Shown here: positions 37,465-48,560 of the stretch, piece after piece
How positions within the stretch are numbered: position 1 is the stretch's first letter
How the letters are laid out: every line of letters starts with the position of its first letter
The notes under the pieces: generated by a model
Seen by the model: the letters and a program-made list of their open reading frames with translations, nothing else
Databases searched by the model: none
Told to the model about the DNA's origin: nothing
Position numbers and translations under genes: made by a program
Assembly (NCBI GenBank): GCA_026182355.1
Contig: JAPFBL010000008.1
Coordinates: 2,886,501 to 2,950,500, forward strand
Source: Hermatobates lingyangjiaoensis
Taxonomy: Eukaryota > Arthropoda > Insecta > Hemiptera > Hermatobatidae
Length of the DNA: 64,000 nucleotides
Reading direction: 5' to 3'

Positions 37465-37530
37465 GTATAAAACCAAGGATGAGTATCTGTGGTACAGCTG
37501 ACATGAGTTGTCATGAGTTTGGTTTTATGC

Positions 37531-37563
37531 CTGAAGAAGAATACTACGTGTTCGAGACGCGTT
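37531..37563 (+). ncRNA. Hammerhead-like motif, ACGCGT family
   Basis: CTGAAGA (37531-37537), A, GAATAC (37539-37544) pairing with GTGTTC (37548-37553) through one wobble, then GAG instead of GAA, then ACGCGT and T. The GAA change should inactivate cleavage. Confidence 0.6.
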
Positions 37564-37612
37564 GTTTATATTATTAAACTTCTACATTTAGAGACTATTT
37601 CATTAACTTTTT

Positions 37613-38684
37613 TGCCTGACAATGAGTAAATACCACATAATAACTGATTGCACTACCTTACACTTAAGATGGTTATACTAACCTGAAGCACTAAGTCTAA
37701 AGTTAACAAGAACTCCATTCGATTTGAAATATAAGTTAGTTTCCTTGATACGATTCTCTAAAAATTCATTTTTTTGAATCTAGCGTTCCTTGTAGAGAGT
37801 GAAAAATAGTATATTATTCTATACAGAGCAGCCTTAGATGTTGTATTTGGGCTTACGTCCTAATCAGCAAGACGTCTTTCGAGTTCATTGTTTAACCTTT
37901 TAAAGATGGTTTTCCTTTAAAAGAATTAGAAATAAGTTTTTTTTTTCATGACTTCTCTCTATGAGCAATCCACAAAACACAAAGAAAACGTTATGATGTT
38001 ATTACTATCGAATACTATTGTGATTAGAATATCTATTATATTATAAATGTAAACACTTATAACGGAGACCGTGATAATAATAGGACACTTTAGGTATATT
38101 ATTCTATAGAAGTAGTATATCATTAATAATAAACTTAATTTGTTCAGGAAATGGAAATAATTTACTGCAAGTTTAATGAGCTATGAAATATAATTATCAG
38201 GATTGAAGTTAGTAATACGACTGAATCAGTCCATCAGATATTCGTTATTTAATCATAACTGACTTATCGAGATTATGCTGCACTTTTAGTCGCACTTTAT
38301 GGAAAGTTTCCTTGTTAATGTAGAAATAAAAAGTTTGCAGAAACTATTTATGTTAAAACTGAAAATGTTTGCTGGAGTCAGCTCGCATATTTTAGTCGCG
38401 TGATCAGCGAAAAAATTGTGGCGTTCAGGAATTCCTTTGAAGCAAATCATAGGATTAGTCAACCCTTGACACTGAAGGAAAAAAGTAAATACGTTCAAGT
38501 CCTTTTTCTGCGTGTTATAATGATTTAGCGAATTAAATTTCACTCAAGCAGTGTAATCAAGTAGTATGAGGTGTTTACTGGTCCTTATGAAAATGAAGGA
38601 AAAACAGAATTGTTTGTAGAAGAGAAGCGTTTAGAACACGTAGTATTTAGTTTTAAATGAGGATATCTACAACACAAACAACCA
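37613..38684. other. Unassigned AT-rich DNA
   Basis: The first ~50 bp continue the PLE-end family. No other feature seen. Confidence 0.4.
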
Positions 38685-39215
38685 TGGAGTAAGTGATTCA
38701 AACTCACAAACTAGTGACCGAGGTAAACGACCTTACCAGTTAACCAGTGAAGTATACTAACCACAGGTTAGAGGAGTCGAACTCACACCTCAGTGGCCAT
38801 TCAAGTGACCTTACCATCAGCCAATGAAGTCACCTTACCAAAGGTTAGAAGAGTCGAACTCACATCTCAGTGGCCATTCAAGTGACCTTACTACCAAGCC
38901 AGTGAAGTGGCCTGGCCAAGAGTTAGAGGAGTGGAACTCACACCTCAGTGGCCAAATGAAGTGACATTTCTACAAGGCCAGTGAAGTGACCTGACCAAGA
39001 GTTAGAGGAATGTAACTCACACCTCAGTGGCAAAGTGAAGTGACCTTACAATCAAACTAGTGAAGTGTCCTAACCAAGGGTTAGAAGAGTCAAACACACC
39101 TCAGTGGCCAAGGTAAGTGATCTCTTACCATGACAATGAAGCGAACATAACCAAAAGTTAGGGGATTTTGCCTCACACCTTAGCTTCGGAGGCAAGTGAC
39201 CTTTCTGATCTGCCA
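38685..39215 (+). repeat. Minisatellite, 77-79 bp period
   Basis: Units start with 'ggttagaggagtcgaactc' or a variant at 38766, 38843, 38921, 39000, 39079 and 39156 (spacings 77, 78, 79, 79, 77), with a diverged leading unit near 38690. Each contains 'cacctcagtggcca' and 'agtgacctta'. No long frame persists through the array, so it is not a coding repeat. Confidence 0.9.
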
Positions 39216-39901
39216 CTGAATATCTACTTAGCATTCCTTCCTCAGGCTGCTGGAAGAAGGAGATAGGGTTAGAAATGACAGTGTTTATATAGCGGTATGT
39301 GGGATATCCACTCCCCTCCTCCACTTCTGGTGCATCAAGACTACATGTTTGAAAAGTGTTCCTTCAGAATACTTCCATTTTAATTTTTGTCATTATTTTT
39401 TTATCGTAGACACATCATTAATGAATTATATTTCCAAATATATTGGCGCTCAGATCACGGGATCAGATAGTTAACTATTGCAATGAGTTTCAACGCAATG
39501 TATTCTCTGGATTCTTCAGGGTTTCAGAATTACTTACACCCCATTTTTTCCATGTGTAACTATACAATAATACAATAACGTATTGTTTTTTGACAGTTTT
39601 TGCTCAACATAACTTGACCTTAAATTGAAATTTATGAAATGAAGTAGTTTTAATTTTTCTTTAAAATTTTGTCCCATTAAAGTAACTGGATAAGCTTACA
39701 CCATAATAACTTCTTACATGTATTTGATTCTTTTTTTTGTTTCTTTATTTATTAATTTGTGAACATGCGAACTTTGTGGGGAAGATCATTCACTGATATG
39801 CCACTGGAGCACTGATAATTTGTTGGGTATTACTATTACGTACAGTGGGATTGCCTGCTGCATATTTGCCGTAGGGAGCCTGGATTTGTGAGGACTGTAC
39901 T
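39216..39901. other. Unassigned DNA
   Basis: No coding signal or recognisable repeat. Confidence 0.4.
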
Positions 39902-39915
39902 AACTGGCAGTCTAA

Positions 39916-40234
39916 GGGAGCAGGCTGGCACAGTGACTTACATTCTCGCCTCTGGACTGGTAGATCCGAAGTTCGATACCTATTCTGGATCTCAATGTAT
40001 TCACGCCGGAGATGAAAAAACAAAAACTGCTCATGTCGTCGTCTCTCGTACAGGACGTTAAGCCGTCTTTCCCGAGCCTGTACGATGTCAGAAACTCGTT
40101 AATGATCCCCAATTCTAAATTCACTTGAGTAAAATTTAGGACTGCCATTGTAGAATGTTCATTGTACTATAAAAGGTCAATCTTTGTCCTCTGCGTGTTC
40201 CCTCGTGGGGTGCCACTACAACCCAACCTAACTT
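39916..40234 (+). repeat. Full-length tRNA-derived SINE with target-site duplication
   Basis: This is the best copy in the window. Box A region 'acagtgacttacattctcg', box B 'gttcgatacc', body and tail ending 'cctaacttaa'. It is flanked by AACTGGCAGTCTAA (39902-39915) and AACTGACAGTCTAA (40235-40248), 13 of 14 matching. The duplication shows LINE-style target-primed insertion and fixes the element length at about 319 bp. Confidence 0.92.
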
Positions 40235-40248
40235 AACTGACAGTCTAA

Positions 40249-41114
40249 ATCTGAAGTTAACACTATGCTTTCCTTAATGTTAGTTTGCTTCACCAAACTG
40301 CTATTTAGATCAGTTATCTTTAGCGATCTTTATTCTCGTTTCAGTTTAGAACTAAACTACCACCTTTAACTTTTTGTATAACATAAATAACTGCCGATAG
40401 TCTCGCCTATGTTGTTAAATATGGTCTGAAACTACTGTCTGAGCAATATGTCCAACTGTATTTACTTCTCGATAAGCATTTTTATGAGATGGCTATTATG
40501 TATTCTTCGGACGTATCGAGTCTGTGACAGAATCATCTCCATTGTGATCATTCATGCTTCATATTATATAGAGTATGATGTGATTGTCACTTATAAGTAG
40601 CAATCATAATTACTATTGTATTGTACATTTTATAGTAAGACCACAGTTCTTGAAACATTTTTTTGCAATAACATTTCTTTCAAGAAACTTTAGCTTGTGA
40701 ATTCAGCAATAAACTCCAGTTTTTCTAAAACTTTTTTTAAAGGCATTTTCATTTGAATTGCTCAGAACTGTATTCGTAATGAAATGAATTACCCTTTAGC
40801 CTAAACCTTGTTTCTGTGCTTGAGGAGATAATAACGAATATGCTTTGCATAGAACCAACATATTTCATTTGATTCTCTACAAGTCACTAAAGTGATTACA
40901 ATTAATTTGAAGAAGAAACTTTATTTGCTCGAAAGAGTTTTCTTCAACCTAAGTTTCAAGTAATATAAAAGTTTAAATTGTCGTGTTTTTTGGTAATATT
41001 GTGGAAAAATTGTTCCCAATCTCAACGAAATACATGTGTGAAACATTATTTTCTAAATTTTTGGTCTGAAATAACAAACTAGAATAAAGATTTTAGGAAG
41101 TGTGGAATCAACTT
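40249..41114. other. Unassigned AT-rich DNA
   Basis: No feature seen. Confidence 0.4.
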
Positions 41115-41155
41115 TTAACTGCAGCTGCCATTGCAACCTAACCTAACTTACTGAA
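41115..41155 (+). repeat. SINE 3'-tail fragment
   Basis: Only the terminal 'gccattgcaacctaaccta' segment remains. Confidence 0.6.
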
Positions 41156-41768
41156 TTGGGAAAATAAAATAAAAAACATTAACATAAAAACAACAATAAC
41201 ATTTTGTTCACGTGTTATCCGTTTCACACTACTATGGTGCTACCTACAACATTCATTGCGAATGTCATCATTTTTTTTTTGGAAAGAAAAAATGGTGGCC
41301 CGAATCTGGTTTACACAGTAAACCACTGTGTTAATTAATGGACAAGTACGAACTTAATTATGTGGATGAAGAGTGTCTCGGTAACTGTTGATAAACTTAC
41401 TGACAAGGGTACAGCAACATCGCATCATCTTCTCTTATCTATACAGGAGGTATTCAACTGTTAGGTCTCTTCTTGTCCTTCTATACCTTCAGAGTAACTG
41501 CAGGGGGGGAATATGGTCAAATTATTATCATTCAAATCTGTCTGGAGTGCTTAAATATAAGTTCATAGTTTTATGTTTTTATTATTTCATTTATTCATTC
41601 ATTTTTCATTTATTTCATTTATTATAACATTTTTTTATTTCAGAATTCCCTCACATATTGTAATTAATATCCCTTAGACCATTTTTACATTTTTATTTAG
41701 AAATAAAACTGAGCAGTAGTCATTTTTAGAGTATCATTTTTCCACAATGTAGGTAATAAAGGTAATAA
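41156..41768. other. Unassigned AT-rich DNA
   Basis: No feature seen; the open frames are low-complexity. Confidence 0.4.
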
Positions 41769-41805
41769 GATAGTCTCCTTATACAGATGTTTACTGAGAT
41801 AAATA

Positions 41806-41834
41806 TTGTTTCGAACATGTGTTAGCTTCTTCAG
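41806..41834 (-). ncRNA. Degenerate hammerhead-like motif
   Basis: Minus strand: CTGAAGA (41834-41828), A, a weakly pairing helix II (inner AACA/TGTT) and GAA. Helix III is mutated. It is recognisable mainly by comparison with 42918-42952. Confidence 0.45.
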
Positions 41835-42046
41835 GTAAATTTCTAAAGGGGAAAAGTGGCTGGGACTGGGCTGCAAAATAACAGATTGAACTCACTACCC
41901 TTTGCATTTATTTTATAAATTTAACGACATTAAGTCACAGATTTTGATCGTTTGTTATTAAAAAGTCATTGTGCTTTTTTTATATAGGATTTTGATATTT
42001 TACTGTATAAGAATCCATTTCTTTGAATTTATTACACTTTTACCTA

Positions 42047-42066
42047 CCCCCCCCCCCCCCCCCCCC
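42047..42066 (+). repeat. Poly-C run (20 C)
   Basis: An uninterrupted run of 20 C. The complementary G strand could form G-quadruplex-like structures. It borders the PLE coding remnant. Confidence 0.9.
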
Positions 42067-42085
42067 TTATGAAGTGACTTGCTAG

Positions 42086-42619
42086 AGTCCAAGAAGTTGG
42101 ATAGGACAGTTATGTAGTAAATTATTACAAAAATATGGCTTAAAGGTTGCTTACAGAAACTCAGGTGACTTAAAGTCCCTGTTATCTTTAAAATCAGTTC
42201 AAGAACCCCTTTCTTTTTCTGGTATATATAAATTGTCATGTGCTAATTGCCCTGCACATTGTATAGGGATGACAATAAGGTCATTCAACAAAAGAATAAA
42301 AGAACATATACAAGAAGCTAAACAGAAAACTAAATCCCCCAACAATAAACAATTTATGTCCCATTTTGCCAAACATTTAGTCACCAATAACCACCAATTT
42401 TTCCCAGACCAAAATATACAAATACTACATAGAAACAATAAATTCCAAGAAATAACTATTTTAGAAGGCTATGAAATCAACAAACTAGTGCGCGATAATT
42501 TTTCTACTTGCCTCAACGAACAAATTCCCAAATGTACAACTTTTCTTAATTTATTTATATATATAAAAAAAAGTTCTACTTTCTCCTTATGCATATATTT
42601 GGTTTATATTTCGTTATAG
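42086..42619 (+). pseudogene. PLE GIY-YIG endonuclease fragment
   Basis: The frame is open from just after the stop at 42083 to 42619. It contains 'KYGLKVAYRNSGDLK', typical of the segment before the endonuclease in PLE proteins, then SGIYKLSCANC (GIY motif with a Cys pair), CIGMTIRSFNKRIKEH (the YIG and Arg/His block, with C in place of Y) and a diverged tail. In PLEs this nuclease nicks DNA to prime reverse transcription. The reverse transcriptase domain is absent, so this is a dead remnant. The hammerhead motif of the same element lies about 300 bp after the stop. Confidence 0.82.
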
Positions 42620-42917
42620 CTCTGTGTGTTATATTTTCAATATGTTTCCTACACTTAGTCTAAAAGAAAATGTAAAGGCTCAGCCTAACTTTTAAGAGGA
42701 AAAAAAATATTACAATGAAATGTACCTGCCTTCGAATAAGAAACAGATGTACCCTATACCCTCACCCATGTCCATTCCATTACCAGTCAGTCTTTTTCAG
42801 AGGCACTCATTCTTAGGTTCGTACTTTCTGCCTTATTTTATTTTATATTAATTTTTGTACTTATTTACTTTGTACTATAGATAACTCTCTGGTGTCATTG
42901 TATTTTTTAGTTAATGC

Positions 42918-42952
42918 CTGAGGAAGAACACTACGTGTTCGAAACGCGTTGT
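42918..42952 (+). ncRNA. Hammerhead-like ribozyme motif downstream of PLE
   Basis: CTGAGGA (42918-42924), A, helix II GAACAC (42926-42931) pairing perfectly with GTGTTC (42935-42940) around TAC, GAA (42941-42943), self-complementary ACGCGT (42944-42949) as helix III, T at the cleavage position. Helix I pairing is weak. A short palindromic helix III suggests it would act as a dimer, as known for PLE hammerheads. Confidence 0.72.
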
Positions 42953-42995
42953 TTATATCATTAAATTTTTATATGTGGAGACCATTTCATTATAT

Positions 42996-44252
42996 CTTGC
43001 CCTACAATGAGTAAATACCACATAATAACTGATTGCAGTACATTAGAATTTTTATTATTATTATACCTATCCGTGATTATTGTAGTGGAACCACAGCTTT
43101 AACAGATGAGTTCTTATACACCAAGAATAATAAGAATGAGCAACAAATTAGAAATATTACTAATAAATGCATTAAGATATCATGTTGTTAGTGAGAGATG
43201 TGTCCACAGGTTGGCATTCATTGCTCTAATAGCACTAAGAGATAACGATGTTAGTGACAGATAACTTACATTTCCTGCGAACTATATCTGAAGTTCACAA
43301 GTATTTTCTCTAATTTAGTTTTAAATGTTGAATTATTTAAAAACCAAATAATACGTGCTCTACATTAAATTTTACTATAAGTAAAGACATTATCATATAG
43401 TTTCATTAATAATATATGAAGACCTCAAGTTGTTAAGATCAGTAATACAATATCTGGAAAACAGAAACAACCAAGGGTTAAGGGAACAGAACACACAAGT
43501 ATCTGTTTTCGAAGCAAAGCATCTGACAGTCTAGAGTCTAGAGTGTTTGAATTGTAACCACATTAGTATGATGTGTGTCTTGTTTCTATGTTCTTTAACA
43601 GTTTTGTATCCTGTTCCTTATAGAAATGTGTTTGTTTGTTTCAGACGTGAGCCCTGAGTGTAGAATGGTAAGTACCCTCTGCCCTCCATGACTCTACTCC
43701 CTGTATGCGGGTTGCTATCGTGTCCTGGTAATTCTGTAAATGCGGGCACCACTCAGTCAGTAGCCTTCTGTTCTCTTTTACGTAAAACTTAAGTATTCCA
43801 CAAAATATCTCCTGCTCAATTTTACTTCATAAATAAGTAAACCAGATAAACAACAATGTACAACAACAGGTCACCTCTCTGGTAAAATCATACATCTTTG
43901 CAGCTTTTTTTTAGATGTAAAAAAGAGGAGTAAAATTGGATCAATATATGGAAAAGTAATTATAACAAATTATGGTTAAAATAGATGGTCCATCGATACA
44001 ATATTTATGAATGTTAGTGTAAGTTTTTGTATTTCAACACAGTCTAGTGAAAATGGGAACTTTTATATGACCATCTTTTGGCGGCTGTTGTGAAGATGAA
44101 GCAGTACTCCTGCTTCGGTTGACTACTTGAACTGACTACAGGATCTCACTATAGTATTCAATCAACTTGTCACTCATGTTGTTTCATAAACTCATGTACA
44201 TGAAACAAACTTAATTACAAGATTTCACAATACACACTTGAATAACAGTCAA
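42996..44252. other. Mostly unassigned DNA
   Basis: The first 50 bp belong to the PLE end. Contains the possible microexon at 43645-43667. 43680-43760 is GC-richer with no assigned function. Confidence 0.4.
43645..43667 (+). other. Candidate 23-nt microexon
   Basis: A T-rich acceptor 'gtttgtttgtttcag' ends at 43644 and a consensus donor GTAAGT begins at 43668. The only open frame uses two leading bases to complete a codon, then VSPECRM, ending on a codon boundary. That end phase matches the start phase of the exon candidate at 61973. Chance occurrence cannot be excluded. Confidence 0.25.
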
Positions 44253-44283
44253 CGTCCAAAGCACAATAAGACATGAGAAAAAA

Positions 44284-44326
44284 GACTAAGATCTTTCAAC
44301 CGTAACAAGCAGTCTTCATCAGAGTC
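44284..44326 (-). ncRNA. Hammerhead-like ribozyme, AGATCT family
   Basis: Minus strand: helix I GACT pairs with AGTC. CTGATGA, A, helix II GACTG with CGGTT (two wobbles), 7-nt loop, GAA, self-complementary AGATCT, T. All core boxes are intact. Confidence 0.75.
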
Positions 44327-44351
44327 AAGTCCAAATAATCAATTAGGATTT

Positions 44352-44394
44352 CACTCTGATGAAGACCGCTTGTTACGGTTGAAAGATCTTAGTC
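44352..44394 (+). ncRNA. Hammerhead-like ribozyme, AGATCT family
   Basis: CTGATGA (44356-44362), A, GACCG (44364-44368) with CGGTT (44376-44380), GAA, AGATCT, T, AGTC (44391-44394). The opposing strand of helix I is CACT, so three of four pairs form. Confidence 0.75.
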
Positions 44395-44424
44395 TTTTTT
44401 CTCATTTCTTATTGTGCTTTGGAC

Positions 44425-45111
44425 GATGAAACAACATGTACCTTTACTTTTATATAAGTAAAAAACAAATCTAGTCTTTACCAAAGTTTTGTAAAAATAT
44501 GACACGAATCAGTGTTCCTTCAGGTTATGTCTAAAATTACTTTATAAATGTGGCAAGGTAGTTTAATAATATTTTTTCTCTTAGTTATAGAAAGTAAAAT
44601 TTCTTTTATTTCTCCAATTTTGTTTATACAATATTTATTTAATTTTTTGTTACCTATCATAATATTCATCAGCTTTAACTATTAATATCTGCATTTCTTC
44701 ATTATTGAAACTCGGTTATTATAATGTAATGAAATATCTTATTTTAAAAGAATAATATTTATTATTTACCTTTTTACATGATTATACGATCTTTCTATCA
44801 CATTATACATATGTTCTTTGTATTTTTGTTACTGCTCTCGTTTCTTCTTTATAGTAATTCATACAGTAATAATTTATATAGTATATTTATATAGTATTTA
44901 TTATATTACTTTATAGTAATAATTCATTATATAACATATTTTTAAGCAACTAATTAGTAAATCCATTTTCTACTGATGATGGGAAATTTGTTAGAAAGGT
45001 GGTAAGTATTATCCATAAGAATGTGAATGCTGAGAGTGAGATAAACTTTAATGAAATACAATTATATAATAAAAGTTATATATAATTAGTGTAATTAAAT
45101 TAACATTGGTT
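44425..45111. other. Unassigned AT-rich DNA
   Basis: Very AT-rich and low-complexity; no feature seen. Confidence 0.4.
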
Positions 45112-45408
45112 GAGTTAGGTAACGTTGCACTGGCATTCCCATGAGAGAAAACACATAGGCCGACGATTGGCCCTTTGTGATACCACATAATCAACATTCC
45201 TACATTAGCAGTCCTAAATTTTACCTAACTCGAGACCAACAGACATCTGTATTTCGAGTTGTGATCTTTAATGAGTATCTGACATCGTTGAGGCTCGGGA
45301 CCGATGTCACCTCCTGCGTGTATAAATTGAAGGCCATATTGGGTATTGAACCCTGGATCATCCGTCCAGAGGAGAGTACATAAACCAGTGGGCTATCCTA
45401 GCCCGTTA
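45112..45408 (-). repeat. tRNA-derived SINE, minus copy
   Basis: Read on the minus strand it runs from 'ctaggatagcccactggttt' (box A region) through the box B region 'gggttcaatacccaa' to the tail. Near full length. Confidence 0.82.
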
Positions 45409-46997
45409 AGTAAACATAAGAAATTCTAATATTTAATTTTCAGTGTATATTCAGATCCCGTTGCTATGGGACAGAGAATTTTAGGAAGCAGGTGCTGTGA
45501 TGCGGGCGGAGAACGAGGAGTCTGGGGCAGAGCTTTGAAGCACTCTAGCATTAATATTACTTCACTAGACTTATGAAACCATTAACACTAGTAATGTACT
45601 TTTGTTTAATTTGCTATCTTATAATTAAACAGCAGTACAATCTCAGCTCTACCCGGATGAAAAATAATAAAAATATGAATGAAAATTGAATTGATGTTTC
45701 TTTATTATAATTAAGTATAAAATATAATAAAAAAGTAGAGATTTCAACAAATTTGTACTTTTTTGAGACCATTTTTCTAGTTTATGTGATGTTGCCTCTG
45801 GTATATATATATATATATGCGTGTTTATTTTAGACAGGTACAGTCTTGAGATTTTGAGTGGTTATTCTGAAATATTTTAATTTAAATATTTTCCTCTTCA
45901 TTTTTTTCGAGTTTTATTTATAGAAACTTAAACACATCTAAAAAAATATCTTCTTCATAGAATTGTTAAGATATAATTAAACTTATATCTAATTTTATTT
46001 TAAATTAGATATCTATAATTACCTTATATAATTAGACATTTTGGTTTATTAGTAGCAAAGCACAGTTGACAAGGAAAATTAGCAAATAATGTGTTCCAGT
46101 CCCAGTCAAAACGTGTATCGTTTGACCATTTATATAGTCAATAAACACTCAGTCTGTCAACACATATAATGATACATGATATTTATAACTATAGGTAGAA
46201 TAGCTTGTATCTTGAAATTTTACTCGTATCGTTGGGTTAACTCGCACGTCAAGGCACCATTGCTCTAAAGCCAAGTGAAATACTGTGGTATTAATTTGAG
46301 AATATCAGTATTTCTGATACTGGTCAATGGATGTGATCAGTCTAAGCGTTTTCTATCTTGCTTTTATGTATTATTCAACTTTTTTATTAAAAAGGCTCTG
46401 AATAAATACAGGAAAACTCTTTCAGTAATCAAACTTGCTTTTGATGTCGATACAGTCAAGGGTGACTTGAGGATTTGTTAATGTCTGGAAATGCTTTGCG
46501 TTCAATGGGGTGTGTTATGAAGGAGGCAATATGGGCGGATTAGAGAGATGGTTGACAGGGCGGGGAGAGCTTGTTGACTGCAGCAAGTCTGATAAGACAG
46601 CGGGGGCCTGCTCCAGAGATAGTAGCGCAACTCCATCACTCATCCAAAACCAGCTCCACTCAACTCGTATATATATCAATATATATAGAGAATAGAGGTA
46701 TCGGGTAGTGGCCAGTTTCTTCATTTAATTAATAGGCGAAACGTTAAATACCGATATTTCAATCTATTCGAAAAGCCTTTTTTGAACTATGTAAAAATTT
46801 TTGTATTATATGTAAGTAATAACGTTTAAACCACAGTAAGAAAATAAAACAAATGTCTAAAATCTTTTAACTAAAACAAGCAGCCCTTATCAGAATCTCA
46901 ATAATACTTACGAAGACCACTAGTAGTGCTTCAAAGATCTTACTTATTTTTTTTTTTGATTTTCGTTATTGGTTTGGACGTTACTTTTTATATCACG
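45409..46997. other. Unassigned DNA with a decayed hammerhead pair
   Basis: 45450-45545 is GC-rich without a convincing frame. 46855-46975 resembles a worn AGATCT-family inverted pair ('aaatcttttaactaaaaca', 'ttcaaagatcttac'). 46500-46640 is GC-richer, unidentified. Confidence 0.4.
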
Positions 46998-46998
46998 T

Positions 46999-47038
<40 letters not shown>

Positions 47039-47347
47039 AGATTTCACATAAACACGTGAAATAACAATCAATGATCAAACCATAATACTGTACTCCTTTG
47101 TTTCCCCAAACATCCCTTTTTGGACATTAGTCCTTTCCTGCGCTTTCACCCTATTAAAATATCACTCTTCCCTCCCACTCTTCTCAACCCCTCACCAGAT
47201 GTTTTCTACATCTAGTGTTTCAGTTGGGTTTTTGACTCTGACGAAGACCGCTTGTTACGGTTGAAAGATCTTAGTCTTGTCTTCCGATTTTCTTATTGTG
47301 GTTTGATCATTGATTGCTATTTCACATGTCTGTGTGAAATCTTTATA
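46998..47347. repeat. (TA)n tract and AGATCT-family inverted repeat
   Basis: A (TA)n run of about 35 bp is followed by 'agatttcacataaacacgtg' (47038) and its inverse 'cacatgtctgtgtgaaatct' (47325). Only the right arm keeps the hammerhead. Confidence 0.75.
47234..47276 (+). ncRNA. Hammerhead-like ribozyme, AGATCT family
   Basis: This is the cleanest copy. Helix I GACT (47234-47237) with AGTC (47273-47276), CTGACGA, A, GACCG with CGGTT (one G-T pair), GAA, AGATCT, T. Every conserved core base of the textbook motif is present, apart from the extra A before helix II. Confidence 0.8.
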
Positions 47348-47562
47348 TATATATATTATTTCTTTATAGTACACAACAGCCTCTGCGTTAACGACTTTTA
47401 AGCTGGTCTGCTCCAATTTACGAACTAGTTCTTTTATACACATTGTATTAAAATCAATTGAATTTCTGTTGTTTAATTTCATATTTTAGAAGACTTCTGT
47501 ATTCATCTGTATCTGTATTCATGAGTAATTTGTTCATGGCAGACTGCTGGGTCAGTCAATTG

Positions 47563-47703
47563 ATTCAAATTAAACTCTCATTGCCAACGTTTCGGTCTTT
47601 ATTTAAACCTTTTTCATAGGCAGAAGTATAAATTTTGAAACAGAAAAAATAAGTATTAAATAAAGACCGAAACGTTGGCAATGAGAGTTTAATTTGAACC
47701 TGA
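47563..47703. repeat. Inverted repeat with partial hammerhead (ACGT family)
   Basis: Arms of about 45 bp around a 50-bp loop, each with ACC, GAA, ACGT, T, GGC. The CTGANGA box is lost on both sides (CTATGAA remains on the left), so only the 3' half of the motif is recognisable. Related to 57815-58242. Confidence 0.65.
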
Positions 47704-47824
47704 AGAACTGACTGAGTCCCTATAAACTTTAGTTTTGTTTCTATTCCACGGTCGATACTTTTATCAATATATATGTATATATATACATATATATATAATA
47801 GTCGTTATCAGCCTTTGGAGCGAT

Positions 47825-47868
47825 TCACATCTATTCTTGAGGACGAGAAATCGATATATAGTAGTGAG
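47825..47868 (+). ncRNA. Degenerate hammerhead-like motif
   Basis: It aligns with 53391-53434: 'gcgattcac', then TTGAGGA, C, GA..TC hairpin, GAT, and 'gtagtgagttcagtgattt'. Core positions are mutated. Confidence 0.45.
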
Positions 47869-47970
47869 TTCAGTGATTTCTTTTCTGTGTGTGTTTTGAA
47901 AATTTATATATATATATATAGTTCAATATAAACAAAGAAACATAGAGAAATCAGAAGAACACACTTACAG

Positions 47971-48004
47971 TCTCTAATTTTCGGTTTGAACCGTCTTCAG
48001 GAGA
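47971..48004 (-). ncRNA. Hammerhead-like ribozyme, AATT family
   Basis: Minus strand: helix I TCTC with GAGA, CTGAAGA, C, helix II GGTT/AACC, GAA, self-complementary AATT, A. Confidence 0.72.
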
Positions 48005-48525
48005 GATAAGAGAGGGAAACCAAGCGCACTGGATCAGAGACGGTTGGAGACCAACAGTGTTACCGCATGCGCGCCCGTTCACAGAAAATAAGGTAGACAG
48101 GAATCAATTTATAATTAATTTATAATTTATAATTACATTAAATTGATGGAATATGAAAACAATAAATATATAAAAAAGAAAAAATTGAAAAAATAAGGGA
48201 AATTGATACAGAGAAATTGATACATAAACAAAAGTACTGACTAAGCTATGGTAAAATAAAATAAAACTAATTATTATTTTATTATTTTACCATAGCTTAG
48301 TCAGTACTTTTGTTTATGTATCAATTTCTCTGTATCAATTTCCCTTATTTTTTCAATTTTTTCTTTTTTATATATTTATTGTTTTCATATTCCATTAATT
48401 TAATGTAATTATAAATTATAAATTGATTCCTGTATACCTTATTTTCTGTGAACGGGCGCGCATGCGGCAACACTGTTGGTCTCCAACCGTCTCTGATCCA
48501 GTGCGCTTGGTTTCCCTCTCTTATC

Positions 48526-48560
48526 TCTCCTGAAGACGGTTTCAAACCGAAAATTAGAGA
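48526..48560 (+). ncRNA. Hammerhead-like ribozyme, AATT family
   Basis: Helix I TCTC (48526-48529) pairs exactly with GAGA (48557-48560). CTGAAGA, C, GGTTT with AAACC, GAA, AATT, A. All helices form. Confidence 0.75.

Larger units (their letters stand above)
37384..37612. repeat. Inverted repeat with two hammerhead motifs (ACGCGT family)
   Basis: Arms 37384-37475 and 37519-37612. The same family flanks the PLE coding remnant at 41.8-42.95 kb, so this looks like the two ends of such an element without its interior. Sequence after the right arm ('aatgagtaaataccacataa') also matches that after 42.98 kb. Confidence 0.8.
41769..42995 (+). mobile_element. Penelope-like element remnant bounded by inverted hammerhead repeats
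   Basis: It is bracketed on the left by a minus-oriented copy (41769-41850) and on the right by a plus-oriented copy (42900-42995) of the ACGCGT hammerhead family. The interior keeps only the GIY-YIG end of the PLE protein. A run of 20 C (42047-42066) sits just before the coding part. The reverse transcriptase is deleted. Confidence 0.8.
44253..44424. repeat. Inverted repeat with two hammerhead motifs (AGATCT family)
   Basis: Arms 44253-44326 and 44352-44424. Both arms share features absent from other loci of this family: CTGATGA instead of CTGACGA, a T run after AGTC, and 'tgctttggacg' in place of 'tggtttgatca'. Confidence 0.85.

Noticed and set aside
38685..39215. CRISPR-like array
   Set aside because: Whole 78-bp units repeat without alternation of identical repeats and unique spacers, in an animal genome.
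39916..40000. Functional tRNA gene
   Set aside because: Box A/B-like sequence belongs to a dispersed SINE with diverged tRNA head and no cloverleaf.
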